Positions 11,221 to 25,800 of a DNA stretch of 64,000 nucleotides are shown here, one piece after another. A program made the position numbers and the translations under genes. This stretch comes from Parasponia andersonii (Eukaryota; Streptophyta; Magnoliopsida; Rosales; Cannabaceae), in contig JXTB01000026.1 in the NCBI GenBank assembly GCA_002914805.1, forward strand, positions 55,784 to 119,783. The letters run 5' to 3'. Each line of letters begins with the position of its first letter. Position 1 is the stretch's first letter. The notes beneath the pieces are model-generated. The model saw only the letters and a list, made by a program, of their open reading frames with translations, made no database searches and was not told the origin of the DNA.

Positions 11221-14200
11221 TTATAGGGACTTTTCTGTGCTGGGTTTGTGTTTCTTACTTGAGAAAAATTTCCAGACATCTCTATCAGTCATCTCCTTCA
11301 CTAAATGGGCTCCAAAAATGCCTTCTTCATCTACCAGACTTCTCAAGTGTCTCGATCCGCTGTTGAACCCACCGTAATTCTTCTTTGTCGCCATGTATGC
11401 AACTCCATAAGGAGGCCTCAAACACTGCTTAACCGAAAAGAAACCACAATTAGAACATTCAAACTGGATAATAATAATTCAATCAGCAGTAAAAGCAAAA
11501 CTGAATGATGTTTCTTTAACTGATATGTACAATGAAAATGGTGAAAATCGTCGTATACATATTACAGATGAATATGGACAGAAAAGTGCTCTGGTAACCC
11601 TCATTTTCTCTATGCCTTTTTAAAGTAAAATGTGTGTAGCTTATAACTACTCTATGCTGATTTTGTAGAATTCCTACAAATCTTCCTAAATATCAAGTAA
11701 CTTTCCTTTCCGATGATATATCTAAGCAGAATTTTTAACATGCAGATATTTCACTTATGTGTACAGAAAAGCAATCATTCCAGAGTTACCTCTTTCAGTG
11801 ACTTAATTAAAAAGTTTCATATGTACGTTGTTCAAACTCTATATTCTTGTGTTGGAAGCGTAGATGGTGAATTGGTGGTTTTACAAAAAAGGAAAAAGTT
11901 CATAAGTCTACAGAAGCTTACCTTTTTTATGAGTGCATAAAGCTTCTTCAACGAGGTTAATGAGTAAGGAATATCAGTCATCAAAATAATATCGTATCCA
12001 CCTTCCCCTTGATCTGTCTCGCTAGCCCTCTCCCATGCACGGCTTCCTGAGAGCTTCCTCGATCGTCTTGAAGATGATTCTTGCCCCATAATGCTGCCGT
12101 CTTGGCTACTACAACCATCCATAAAATCCTCCTCAGAAAAGCTCAGGCTCATTCCTGTTGTCCCTTCAAACCCGTCACTCTTTACAACAGACAGGACAGT
12201 GGGAAGTTCTTCCCACTCACCGGCATAGAAGTGCACTGAAGGGGCAAGAGTTTGCCTTGACGGAGTAAGAGGGCTCTCCGGTTGTCGGCTTTGCTTGTCT
12301 CGAGCTTGCTCAAGATTGGCAAGAACATTTGGTATTGTAGTGCATCTTATAGTTTCTGAGTTGAGGTCTTGAAAATGAACCATGGAAGCTCCCTGTAAAG
12401 CGATCAGTCAGAAGAAAACAAATGCCTTCAAAATACAAACGTTTACTCTCAACGCTCCCAAGATTCCATTATTTAATTGTCATTCTCTACAAACCACAAT
12501 GATAGAAGTTCTAACATTTAACTGTCATTCTAACAAATTTGAATATACTTACACTGATGTAACTATTTTCTACCTACAAATAAATCTAGTGAATTAAATG
12601 ATACAACAAGAGAAAAAAAAAGTGCAGAGTTACACTAAAAAGATATTTCTTGAAGCAGCCTAATCCTTGGAAAATATTGATTTGAAAAGCTTTTCAAAAT
12701 TCCCTCAAAAAAAAAAAACTTTTCTAAATATAAATCCATATTAAAATACATGGTATCAATAAAATAAGCTGTCAGTCTTTCCAATGCTTACTGTCCTCCT
12801 TTATTCATTAATATGTGATCGAACTCTCTCTTTCGATGTTTTCTGTCCAAAATAATTGCTGTTAATTTATCAACTTGGAATAGGTATGAAAACTATATGG
12901 TTACCTTTTAAAAGTTCAAAATTAACATAGGCAATTGAGAAACAGAGTGCCATTCAAATATTCTTTAGATAGTTTCACTCAAACAGTCAAATTGAATATA
13001 AATTTGAGCCAACAAGATGCAAAATCCACTAGCTACAATGTCCTAAACCTTTTCTAGAATCCAGAAATCTGCACAACAAACTTATAGATTCAAACCAGAC
13101 TCCAATATATATTACATGATACCAAACCAGAAAATAATCATATAACAGCAGATAATCAAAATTATGTAAATAATCTTGAAATACACAAAAAGACCACTTA
13201 TATTACTCTAATAACTAAAAATACCAAAAACTGGGAAAAAAGAAACGTAAACCCCTTCTGTTGCTTCCTTTTGAGAACTTTGAAGGTGACAAAGCTTAAA
13301 AATTATATTCAATAGAAGTTCTAAGAGTTTAAAATCAATACAAAGAGTATACAGGAGAGACCAATTGCAGAAAAAAGGGAATGACAAAGGCGCCTCCAAA
13401 ATTCGCTAAAATTTAAAATCTTGAACGAAATTATGAACAAAGTGAGGTAACCAACAGTAAGGTATATCTGTGAAACATACCTTCAGGCAAGCGAAAATCC
13501 CTGGCAGTCCATAACTGCAACCTAGCTGTAAAAGTCATCAAGTAGATAAAAATAAATTCCAAAATCAAATCTAATATCTTTAACAGATAGAATTACAATG
13601 CAGTGCATTCAAGAATAGGAACAACCCATGAAAAGAAATATTTCAGTATAAGGGAAAAAAGAAAGAACAAAGCTTGTCAATGTTATAAGGCTGAAAGAAC
13701 AGATGGCTTAAAACTTAAGTAACTTCAGGCGTATATGTATCATTGTTTGACTCTGGACTCTGGAGTCTGTGACTCAGTGAAAACAACATGCAATATCTCC
13801 TAGCGTGGACAACAACTTTTAGATGGGGTTTCCTCCGGAGAAAAACAGCATCTTCTGACATAGGATTTTCTCTTTGAGCTCAGGAAGGAAGTTAGAGAAC
13901 CAAACCAAGTGAAGCAAATGCCAAGGCAAATTTCCTCCAAGAGAACTCTATCCTTGTTTAATTTAATAGATATTTGAATCAATCAATCACATTTAAGCTA
14001 TAAAAAATCCAGATTAAAGCCTCAGGCTAAAAAAAGCACAATATTTTATTGGGTCACATGTTGCTCCTAAATATGACAATAATATGCTTTCTGGTGGTTT
14101 ATATTCATTCAATCCAATATATTGGTTATAAGATAATTACCTAAGAAAATAGGATGATATTTTCATATCTGGAAATCATGTGATAAGTTATACAATGGAT

Positions 14201-15792
14201 TTAAATATAATATCACTAAGTCATCAATCTACTCTCATAGGATTTGATACAGTATCTAACATGTGAGGAAGTATGGAAATGTGATTAAAAAAAGAAAAAA
14301 GAAGCAGGTATGGAATAATATATAGAAATGTGAAATGAAAACATTTTCATATGAGATTACCTCAAGTACTCTTTTCCCTCTAAAACTCAGTTGTCCATCA
14401 CGAATCTCATGCTTGAGCACATTTACAAGATCAATTGAGCTGTCCCAGGATTTTAGATACCCTGCAAACCAGATAACGTCTTTTGCATTAAATCATTTTG
14501 ATACTCCTTAAAGGCTCAAAAGGAGGCCACACATGTAGAAATTACTGTTAATATAGCTAAGAACTGTCAAATTCAATCACCCAATTTAAGCTTTGATACT
14601 AGAAAGCCAGAAACCTACCATCCGGTTTTGAGGATATTATTTCTGAACCATTGAATCCAATGATATCAGCAACACTAACTCTTCCCTAGAAGCCGACAAA
14701 GAACCTTATCAGCAAGACAATCAAAAAAGGATAACATAAGAAGAAAAGAAGTTTTTGAGCTTTCAATTAAGATGGTCCATTCCAAAATAACAAAATTTCT
14801 TGGCAACAACATCCAATTTAAGGCTGCTTGCAAAGAAATAACTATTTTGATTAGGTTTAGAAACTTCAAAAAAGATACATAACAAAGGGCAAACAATCCA
14901 TTAATCAAATTGAAATGAATCAATGAGATCAGATTTTTAATGAAATCTGGGCTATTCTCCAGCTACAGCATTTTGTATTACTATGGTGAATCAGAGGAAT
15001 TCTACATCACTAACTTATCATGCAAAAATGCAAATTATGGGCTAAAAATTAAAAATAGAAAAGGCCTTGACACTAAGACCATGCTTACTACTGCTTATGG
15101 AGCAAAGCAAGAAACAATGGGTGGGAAAGACTAAAACTCCCTTTCCTCATTTGAATTGTGCGTAGACTAATGAAGGGCAATACTTCCCCTTCCTCATTCC
15201 CTTTGCTCTCCAGTACGGATTACAAAACATGCCCAATGTGACTAAAAACGGCTACATAAACAAGATTTTCCATAAAACATAATTCTTATCTCAGCATTAC
15301 AATCTAGCGCTACAAAGTAGAAACTGCCAATTATTGCATATATTTTTAGTAACTACTGAATTTGATCTTTGATGGTTTATAATGTTTGACTGGTCCAATC
15401 CAACAAACGAAATAAATCAATAAGGCTTTGAATTACCTTGAACACATTAAGTCCTTGCAAGTCTACATTTTCCCCAGCATACTTGTACGGATGAACTTTC
15501 TGTACATGACGAAAAGGAAGCATGATAGTTAAAATACAATTAATCAACTCCTTTCCCAACAGACATTCCATCTAGCAGTCTCTTCAGATAATATCAACTC
15601 TCTCCAAGGCCACAAATTAAAGTGAGTAATGGATGAAATTGTGAGCAGAAGTATCACCTTTGATGGGATGATCTCAACAGCTGGTGAAGGGAGATGCAAA
15701 TCTCTCTCCAAAATGGATGTCAAGCTGTGACTTCCTTTGTCGTTGGGAACCAAGCCAGGCAAGCATTGTGCAAGTAATGACGGTGCACGCAT
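11221..15792 (-). CDS. Protein-histidine methyltransferase, METTL18/Hpm1 type (7 exons)
   Basis: SAM-dependent seven-beta-strand methyltransferase. The yeast (Hpm1) and human (METTL18) members methylate a histidine of ribosomal protein uL3; that target here is inferred from the family. Coding exons: 15658-15792, 15437-15499, 14619-14685, 14361-14461, 13481-13525, 11922-12392 and 11221-11424. All are GT-AG, and phases close to 361 residues. Seen: SAM-binding motif I VLELGCSYGLPGI at about 120-131; acidic post-I block HFQDLN at 143-148; FYAGEWEE at about 192-199; family motif DIILMTDIPYS at about 271-281; C-terminus CLRPPYGVAYMATKKNYGG from 295. A Ser/Gly/Glu-rich insert (about 210-270) separates the strands, as in plant members. 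The start is the first ATG of the conserved N-terminus, MRAPSLLAQ. Plant length and motif order match well. No damage seen. Confidence 0.92.
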
Positions 15793-17760
15793 TGTATCTA
15801 ATCTCCAAAACACAATAAAAAGGAAATAAAACCTGTAATGAAAAAGAAAAAGAAAAATAAGAAGAAAATCAAACGAGTCCATAGAGAATCATAGAACAAA
15901 TCCAAAATGCCAACCTACTTCTTGAAAATTCCATTCCCAAAAATGAAAAACCGATAAAAACAGCAATACTGAGGAAACAATAGCACAATGGGAAAAAAAA
16001 TCAGTTCAAGAGATTGTATATCCTTGAAATACAATTGTTTAAGATATTAAAGGATCATTATAAAGAAGGAAAATACTTATGCTGGTCAGGACATACCAAC
16101 ACAAATGAAGATCCAAGCTTTTAACATCACAAAATGGATAGCAATTCCAACACATTCCACATTGATCAGCTTTTGTATAAAATGCATATCATGCTACCAA
16201 ATTAAAAAACAGAATGTAATGAAGCACTATTTGCATACAAACAGAAGAGATTGCAAAACAGCATGTATGTAATTACCAAATAAATCAAAACCCATAAGCC
16301 TCTAACAAAAGTGCAAGGTAAACTGAAAGATTCCTGTTTGATACACGTTTGAGTTTAATGGGAAATTCCAAATGTAAAACTGGCGACTGTTGACTCAGCT
16401 CAGAAGACGAGGTAAGTAACTCCTTCAAACTTGCACGCAAGGAGCACGTCCACACTACAAACAAGCTAAGATAAACCTCCTTCCAATCACAGTGTAGAGG
16501 AACAACTTCTTCAGAAAAGAACTTAAAAAATGGAACGCATAACGGGTTTCGATTGCTCATGGGACCTAACCGACCTAACAATTCGCTAGAGTTTCCAGTA
16601 TAACATTTAACACAATCTCAAGAGAAACGACATACTAGTGCATTCTGCCACCCGTAATGGAAAAACTTACAGGAAGTACATGAATATAATATACACCAAA
16701 TTCCTCATATTATTAGAACATCCGTAACAACAGTTTGTATCTTCTCCATAATCCAAAACTCATAAAAGGAAAATACAGACATGAGAATACTTGCGGGAAA
16801 AAAAAAAAGAAGCAAAACAATTTACGTCTTGATTTACATCTGACCAGAACAAGAACAAAAATCCAAAACGATAAAATAAAAAAAAAAAAAGGTCTTATCT
16901 AAAGCGAATGCAGCAAAATTGAAAAACACAAAGCACAATCATCCGAAAAACGCATCAAAATTGAAAAACTTCGACTCTTTCTCGAAACCAAAACGAACCC
17001 ACTTCACCAATTGCATCAAAGAACAAAACCCAGAAAGCAAAAAACGCCATAGATGAAGGAAGAGAGAAACACAATACCGTGGTAAACAGAGTCAATGGCA
17101 ATGAATTCTAGTCCAAATCTCAAAGGAGAGCTGAGCTTTCTTAAATCTCACGGGCCTAAAAGAGAGAGAGAAAAGATCATTAATAAGATCGCGTCTTTGA
17201 AATTTCCAGGGAAATTGAGCCTCTTTTCATCAAAGTCAAAATTATAAATAAAAATAAATAAATAATAATAATTATTATTATTACTTTAACACACGAGGAC
17301 AAGTAGAACAAACAAACTGGTTCGGAGAAACTTCGGTTCAGAGCTGAACTGTAATTGTGTTGATTCCCCATAATGCCCTTTACTTGTTGCGTGAATATCT
17401 GATAGGGCCACCGTGAACGGGGTTGGCCAGTGGCGTTTATGTAAATAATGGAATACGACAAGGGTATATATGGAGAGGGGTAGAGTCCTCATGCGATGGA
17501 AAATAGAAGGACGGTTAAAATAATGGGAACGACAACTAACGAGAGCGGCGAAGCGGCGGAGGAAGTGGTGGTGTTGTCATCTGCTGCAGCGTGTAAAACG
17601 GAGCGCGCGTCCAACTGGCCCACTGTACTGACACGTGTTCTCGCGTCTTTCTTTTCCTTGGTCTTTGGGTAGCCGTAGCGCTGGGCGGCCGAGGGAAAAT
17701 TGGAGAGTTTTGTTGAGCGTTGAGAATAGATGGCCCTAGCATTGACTTTGAACCGTGTCA
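15793..17760 (-). promoter_or_regulatory. 5' UTR, UTR intron and promoter of the methyltransferase gene
   Basis: A likely 5' UTR intron runs from donor ACG|GTATTG (exon end 17078) to acceptor TTAG at 15798-15800, leaving 5 UTR bases before the ATG. The leader exon is probably about 17078-17160, next to a CT-rich stretch on the minus strand. Further upstream an ACACGTGT element with an ACGT (G-box) core lies at 17631-17638, in a locally GC-richer 200-bp stretch that could be the promoter. The intron itself holds nothing recognisable. The start of transcription is inferred, not seen. Confidence 0.45.
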
Positions 17761-19342
17761 AGATGAAATTTGTTGGTTTTGACTACAAACCTAACTACCT
17801 AATGCTTACATACAAATAAAATGCTATGCATTTTTCCCTTAATGCTAAATTATTTTGCATTACTTAAATATTTGGGCCTGGTTGAAAATATATATATTTT
17901 TTCTTTTTTGTCTTTCAAATCTATATGAAACCAAGAGTGAAAATTAACGGTGACTGAAAATTGATGAACCAAAAATACAAATAATCCACGAATAAACTGA
18001 AACTAAATAAGTTGAAAATAAAAATGGAAAACTTCAAAAAAAAAAAAAAGAATTTAAGTTGGTTGGTCTATTTATGGTTGATAAAATGATTGAAACGAGA
18101 AACAATTGATCGGAAAAAATTACATATGTATGAAATATTTAAAATATACTGCATAAACATTTGTGTTATCATCAAGAGAAAACTTATAAAAAAAAAATCA
18201 GGAAAAAAAATATAAGTTTTGATAGTCGTTTTGATCATTTATAAAACGACTTAATATTAATGTCAAAATTTAGCTTGGGAGGTTGTTTTTCTAATTTAAG
18301 TCAAATCGATTTACGTTAGTATCTCACTAACTTTAGATCACATGTAAATGCGTAATGTTTTACCCTATATTCGTAGTAAAAGGATAGAAGTCAAGTAAAC
18401 ATCGAGCATTACATTGGTAAGTTACGATGCATTTTTCCAATAAATATTCTCATTGTTTCCCCTTATTTTTACCCAAAAGAAATAATATAATAAAGAACTT
18501 CATTTTGTATAATATTTAGGGTGTAAAATTTCTGGTTTGGGGATTGTGTTTTTTGTTTTTGCTTACAAGTGATCCTACCATACACAAAAGTTTATGAACT
18601 TCTATCACTTAAATATAATAAAAGGCACTATCATATCATGCTTAATGCTGAAAGGCATTAAAAGGGTCACTCAATGGCCTAACAAAAATACCAATCATCA
18701 CAAATATGAAATATCAAGTTCTACCTCTCTTTGCTTTCATATTAATTGTAATTTTAACTAGTTTTTATATCATGCTGCCTGTAACGGATAATTTAGAACA
18801 TGCATAAAATGGCTATTAGGACCTAATATCAAATACTAATGCTGATAAGAAAACATTGCAAACAAAGAACAAGGATTTTAAGAGGCGGAAGTAGAAAGAC
18901 AGAGACTAACTCGCCTCTTGTGTGCATCGAGTAGTCAAGCTCATGGTTTGCCCCATTCAGATTTTGGTGCCATTCCTCACAGGGATGTGCCTAGCAATAT
19001 GCTCGTGCTTGATGCCTCTCAAAGGATTGCAAGGTTCAAAGGGAGAAACCAGTATATATATATATATATATATATTTAAAAAAAAAAAAAAAAACAAACC
19101 AGTTCCAACATTTTTACCCCAAGTGTATGCTATTCGTGTTCAACAAATACACTACTGGTATTTCTAAGAATGAAGTTTATGCTACAAGTTAAAGAGCAAC
19201 ACAAAGTAAAAAATGCAATTATAAAATAATCACACAGCAACTTAATGCAAGATAACCTCTATACAGCGGGGCTAACTACATTGCTCACATGCAAATGCAC
19301 AAAAGGGACAAAGTGGGAAACAAATTCATGTGTCCAATCCAG
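17761..19342. other. Intergenic, AT-rich
   Basis: Low-complexity AT-rich sequence with a (TA)n run at about 19052-19074 followed by poly(A). No open frame resembles a known protein. The last few hundred bases are probably the former 3' flank of the LCB1 pseudogene. Confidence 0.5.
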
Positions 19343-21945
19343 TCAAGTATAACCCTTCAGCACCGAGCCTGCAACTCTTTTCAATGATTCAGATGCCTTA
19401 AGAAGCAGATCAGACTTTGAATGGCCAGCAGAAACAAACAATTTGATTCCGAAAGGCAATGGACATTCATCAATTGTTGATCTCTTGGAGGTCAACACAA
19501 GTACTGAGTCTTCCTTCAATACCTGAAAAGGCAGAACCATGGAATGTCAAGATAATATGGAGTGGTAAATTCAGCCTTATCAGTGCAGGATGAAACCAGT
19601 TTGCCAGTAATTTCTTACACGGTCAGCGATATCTTGAAGTAGATCCATGTTAGCTTTCAATGAACCTGTTGACTTCTCCAATTTGAGGAAAACAGTAGGT
19701 GAGTCTGGATTGCTTGCTATTGATAGTCCTGCTATGCCAGATAATCCTGTATTTTTTCCCAATATGTCTAGAATTCACTAGTGTTCTATTAGCCTTTAAA
19801 AGAATTCAAGAAAAATGAGATTGTTTGCTCTGGCTCTTAAAAATGGCCAAGAGCAGTCATCAATGTCTCCTTTTATTGGCTATATGGAAGAATGAGTATA
19901 CCATAAAAGAGAAGGATTCCCAATAGGGAACTAACCAGCAAATTGGACAATCATCTGTCACATATGTCAAAAGGTTACTGCTTTGGCAAAGGTCAAAGCA
20001 AGTGCTTCAATGGTGTCTCAATAACAGCATAATGACCAGACAAATCCAGCCTACAAATACGGTAATAGAACTCATATGGCAATTGGTAGTGAGAGAAGAA
20101 ACTATACCTTCCCAAATTATTGCAATGTTTTCCTTTAGCTTTGTTATAAGACCAGGTGTTTCCTCCAGGACATCAATGGCAGTAATGGCAGCAGCACTCG
20201 CAAGATACGGGGGCAACGAAGCAGAAAAGACATATCATATCCAGAACTTCTCAATCGCATAGACTAGAACATGAGCGCCTCAAAATTGGAAGAGGAAACG
20301 TGTGTGTACATGCTTGCACGTCTATAAATATACTAAGATAACAAAGATTATAAGTTTCTACACTTAAAAATTTTCAATGAAAAATCATTCAATAGATGGT
20401 CTTCCACATAAATTAATCCTGCCCTCATACCTGGTGATCAACGACTCTAGCGCTTCCTGTGCAGAATCCTCCTTCTGTGGCTAAGGCATGTCCCATTGCA
20501 GCAGTAATAATATCTATCTTTTCAACCTACAACACCATTCAACCATGTACGTCACATATGATTTTTTTTTTTTCCTTTGAAAAAGAAAAATTCATAAAAA
20601 GAAAATTTAGATGGAAATATTGGAACTCCAAAGTGTTCGGTCAGACCTCTTCCAGTTCTCCCAAGCACGCCAAATGGGTTGCTCTCATCCAATGAAACAC
20701 GAAACCGGTACTTCTCCTTCAATCTAATAATCTCATCCTGGGGGACTATTTGCCCAGAATTCTAGAAATTAAGAATCATACAGTCACCAAGTAGTTTTGA
20801 GTATCCTAGAAAACTCAAGAACATTTACAAGAAATAAACGAGAAACAAACTTGGTGCGATTTTACTTTTCAATATACTCAGCAACATACAAGAAGGTGAA
20901 AACTTAAGATTAACAACAGATAATAGGTACCTGGTAGACAGCTTCAATCACAATGTAGCGCCTCAACTTTTTAGCTCGTTGATTCTCTGCAGTGACACTC
21001 TCCAAGGTACTTCTTAGAGAATCTATATCATTGTGCTTGAAGTAAATAATATTGCTTCTAGACAGATCAAGTCCATTTCGTATTCCCCAGTGGACACCCT
21101 CATCCCTGGAAAAGGCAATGAAAAATGGTCTCATATGGGAAGTACAATGAAGATTAGCATTCTTTTATGCATAATCTTCATTCAATAACAGCCACACATA
21201 GGATTATTATGCATAATCACGCAACAATTACATCTCCTTTTTTGGCAAAAGCTGGTATAGCACTGAACACAATGGAAAGTCCATACGAATAAAGAATTGA
21301 ATCTGTAGTTCCCAAGCCAAAAAGGATAAAATTTATAAGACTCGGGGAAAGAAGAATGACATACAAGAAAAACCCTCTATATTTTTTTTTTTTTGGCTCG
21401 AGAGAAATCCTTTGTAATTAGTTCAGTCATACCAATTGTTCCATAGAATCCACGAGGACCGCAAGAACCAACTCCCTATTTTTCCAATGCAGAGGTACAT
21501 GACTCCTGAGACAAAATGCTATCATTAATGGTCTCTTAGAGAAACCAACAAGGCCAGTATTAATACGTATAGAAGGAAAAAGACTACATAAAAACAGCTA
21601 CTCCTTGGTCCTTACAAGTAACTTCTCATGTCCTATAAATCCAAGATAATTTGCTGAGGCAAAGTTCACAACTTCTCTGCCATTGATCGTTGTATGTGGC
21701 CCTGCAGCACTGAAGAAAATGCAAGTTGTTAGGAGAAGTCCTCGAAAACAAAGGACACTATTTAACAAATACTCATAACCATTAGCCACAATATATATCT
21801 TAAATGAACTTTTAAATAAAAACAAGTACAGTTCCAATGTATCAATTATGAAGGAAAAGATGTCCCACTTATTCCCCGATAAGAAAATGCAATCACGAGA
21901 ACAAAACTTACTCAAAAAGGCCAACCTGACTAAGAAGGGATAAAC

Positions 21946-21950
21946 TAACT
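21946..21950. repeat. Target-site duplication, left (TAACT)
   Basis: TAACT directly before the 5' LTR; it matches the five bases directly after the 3' LTR. A 5-bp duplication is usual for Ty3/gypsy integrases. Confidence 0.9.
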
Positions 21951-22409
21951 TGATGTAGCAGCCCACGATCAAATATCAGCCTACATCTATGACCCAAAAC
22001 TAAGTCCCAAAATTCCAAAATCCAATCTAATGAACATTTTATTAGTTGGTAGAATGCTTTTGTATGTCAGGTATTGTAAATTTATTTATTTGAAATATAT
22101 TAGATTATTTAACTTATTTATTTGAAGTATGAACAATTTGTTTATTTGAAGTATGTTAGATAAACAATTTAAGTATGTTTGGTTGGTAGGTGCTAGGTGT
22201 ATGGTTGTAAATTTCTTAGAATTATTTTATTGGATGGTTTAGATTAATCCTAAACTTGTACAAATTGTCTTCATTGGCAAGAGTTGTAATCATCAAATCT
22301 TCAATCAAATCTTAGTTTTCTCTTCTAAATTCTCTTTGAAAATTTTGCTTATTTTTTTTCTCATTGTGAGAATGCAGGTTAAAACGAAATCTAGCGACCC
22401 ACTGCGTTA
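21951..22409 (+). repeat. 5' LTR of the Ty3/gypsy fossil
   Basis: 459 bp, starting TGATGTAGCAGCCCACG. It aligns base for base in length with the right LTR and differs from it at about 11 percent of positions. The inner end has drifted from the terminal inverted repeat. Confidence 0.92.
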
Positions 22410-22410
22410 A

Positions 22411-22424
22411 TTGGTACCAGAGCC
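22411..22424 (+). other. Primer-binding site of the fossil
   Basis: TTGGTACCAGAGCC, one or two bases inside the left LTR. It resembles the initiator-tRNA-Met complement TGGTATCAGAGC used by many plant LTR elements. Confidence 0.75.
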
Positions 22425-22869
22425 TACCTCTATATCAGACAGAACTTTCCTATTACCGTCACCCTACACTATTTCTATTAAAAAAAAAAAAGTTCTCCTC
22501 ATTTCATCATCACTTTCGTTATCTAATCCTTACCATCACCTTCCTACAACAATTATTTACCATATATACACTATCTTTGTTTCCAAAAAAAAAAAAACGT
22601 ATATCAAGGATTCCTCCTTGGAGAACTTGCTTCATTCTTTTAAGGTAATATATACATTTTTGTAAGCTTTATTTTTTTTTATTGTTTAGATTTTTGAGAG
22701 TTCTATTTTTCTTTATTTTTAAGAACTTGTACTATTTTCTTTCATATAAAAGTAAAAAATAAAAAAATATAAAAAGTATNTATTTTTCTTTACTTTTAAA
22801 AGTTTGTACTATTTTCTTTCCTATAAAAGCAAAAAAAAAAGTAAAAAGTTAAAAAAAAAAAAAAAAAAG

Positions 22870-25800
22870 ATGTCAAACGGAGAGTCTAGCTAACAAAATC
22901 CCGTTGTGGAAGAGTTCGCAACAAAAGAGTCTGCGGGTGCACTTGATAAAAGATTACAAAATCTAGAGACAATGCTTACGAATTTGACTCAACACTTACT
23001 TGGGGGACGAAACAACAATTATGAGCAACGAAGACGTGACGAAATTGATTCTCTTGGAAATTTTAGGCGGCATCGAAATTAACTTTTCTAAGATGAAGAT
23101 TCTAGTGAAGATGATGAAGGACCAGCTATGCCCGAAAACAACTAAGGACCTCGGCAAAATAACTACCGCATGAAGATTGTGATTCTGCAATTTAATGGTC
23201 TATTCATGATTGAAGAATTCCTTGATTGGCTAGCTGAAGTAGAGAAGTTCTTTGAATATTGGGGTACGCAAGAACACATGAAGGTCAAATTGGTGGCTTA
23301 TCGACTCAAAGGAGGCGCGTTAGCTTGGTGGGATCAATTACAAATGACACGTATTCGGCAAGGGAGAAACAAAGTTCATACTTGGCGGCGAATAAAATAA
23401 TTGATGATCGAGCACTTCCTACCTCCAGATTACGAACAAGCACTTTTCAGTCAGTATCAACATTGCCGACAAGCATAGCAGACAGTACAAGAATATGTAA
23501 CCGAGTTTCACAAACTGGCTGCCCGAGTCAACATTCGTGAATCTGAAAGTCAAAAGATTTCAAGATTCATTGATGGACTTTGTATAAACATACAAGACGA
23601 GGTATTCAAACAATCTCATAATACTTTGTCTAGCGTAATTCAACTCGCTTTGAAAATTGAAACTCAACTCAACAAAAGGACAAATCGTAATCCAACAGCT
23701 GCACAATCCTCTTTACCACCACAAAGATCTGATTTGAGCAAAGTGAAGGTCATGGCAAGACCACACAATGAAGCAATAAGACCAACTCATTCTCACAACT
23801 AACCAACCGCTCGACCGCAAAGAGAAGTAGCTAACAAAAACACTAACAACCCTTATGTAGTCCCGAGAAATAATAAATGTTATCGTTGTAGACAAACAGA
23901 CTACTATTCAAATCAATGTCGTCAGAACAGACTCGTCAATCTAACCACACATGACGACGACATTGAAAGAGACGAGACGTATTTCGAAAATGAGGAGTAT
24001 GTAGATGAAGTTGAACATGAGGAAGTCATTTATGGAGATGAAAGTATTTCCTTGGTGATAAGACGATTGATGAATACACCAAAGAAGGTGATAAGACGAT
24101 TGATGTATACACCAAAGAAGGAAGAGGATATGCAACGACATAACATCTTCAAGACTCGTTGTACGGTTGAACAACGAGTGTGTGATCTTATTATTGATAG
24201 TGGGGGTAGCGAGAACATAGTATCAAAGACTATGGTGGATAAGTTACAACTACCAACCCAACCATATACTGCGCCGTATCCCATTGGCTGGATCAAGGAC
24301 GTCGGTGAAACAAAGGTGACACAATAATGTCGAGTTCCTTTCTCCATCGGTAAATACAAAGATGAGGTATTATGTGATGTTGTTGATATGGATGCTTGTC
24401 ATATGTTGCTTGGTCGACCGTGGCAATTCGATTTAAACACTATGCATAATGGCAAAGCTAACACATACAGCTTCCACAAGGATGATATGAAGATTACTCA
24501 GGCTCTTTTGAAGCTATAAAATAACCAAACAACCCTCACCAGGACCAACCTTCTTTTTGTACCTAAAGAGACATATACTCCTACCAATATTCCTATACAA
24601 GTTCAAACATTATTGTCTAAATTTGAAAACATCATTTCTAAGGAGTTACCTGCTGGCTTACCACCCCTACAAAATATTCAACACCAGATTGATCTTGTTC
24701 CTGGAGCAAGTCTACTGAGTTTACCGCACTACCGCATGAGGAGTATAAGATCCTACAAATACAAGTCTAAGATCTCCTCAAGAAAGGGATGATTAGAGAA
24801 AGTATGAGCCCTGTGGCTGTACCTGTACTCCTAACACCAAAGAAAGACGAAAGTTGGAGGAAGTGTATTGATAGTCGAGCAATCAACAAGATTATGATGC
24901 GATATCGATTTCCTATCCCACGATTGGATGACATGCTTGATAGATTGGGAGGATCAAAGCTCTTTTCCAAGATTGATTTGCGGAGCCGATACCATCAGAT
25001 TCGTATTCATCCTGGAGATGAATGAAAGACTGTATTCAAAACACATGAAGGACTATACTAGTGGTTAGTTATGCCGTTCGGTCTATCCAACGCCCCGAGT
25101 ACTTTCATGAGGTTAATGAATCAGGTATTCCAACCCTTCATTGGAAGATTTATCGTAGTTTATTTTGATGACATTTTAGTCTATAGTCAGAATGAGAAAG
25201 AACATCTATAACACTTGACCGAAGTTTTTAATACACTTCGTAAGAATCAGTTGTATATCAACCTGAAGAAATGTAGTTTCATGACTGACAGTTTAGTCTG
25301 CTTGGGCTTTGTTGTAAGTTCTGACGGAATTAAAGTCGATCAAGATAAAATAAAGGCTATCTGAGAATGGCCAATATCAAAAACTATTACAGAAGTTCGG
25401 AGTTTTCATGGTCTTGCAACGTTCTATAGACGATTTATGAGAAACTTCAGTACTATAGCCGCACTCTCACTGATTGTTTGAAGCAAAAGCAATTCTTTTG
25501 GACAGAAGAAACAGAACAGAGTTTTGTTGTCTTGAAGGAAAAACTCATAAATGCACCCGTCCTTGCACTTCCTGACTTTGACAAAATTTTTGAAGTCGAC
25601 TGTGACGCTTCTGTCATAGGAGTTGGAGCTATTCTATCCCAAGATATGAAGCCAATAGCTTTCTTTAGTGAAAAGTTCAAGAATTATATGCGATTGTTCG
25701 TACATTACAATAATGAGAGTCGTATCTAGTGCAGAAAGAATTCATCCTCAGTACAGATAATCAAGCTCTTAAGTACCTCAACAACTCTTCCAAACCAAAT

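Noticed and set aside
17180-17761. Several overlapping minus-strand frames upstream of the methyltransferase gene
   Set aside because: They overlap in different frames, include low-complexity stretches and resemble no protein; the area fits a promoter and leader better.
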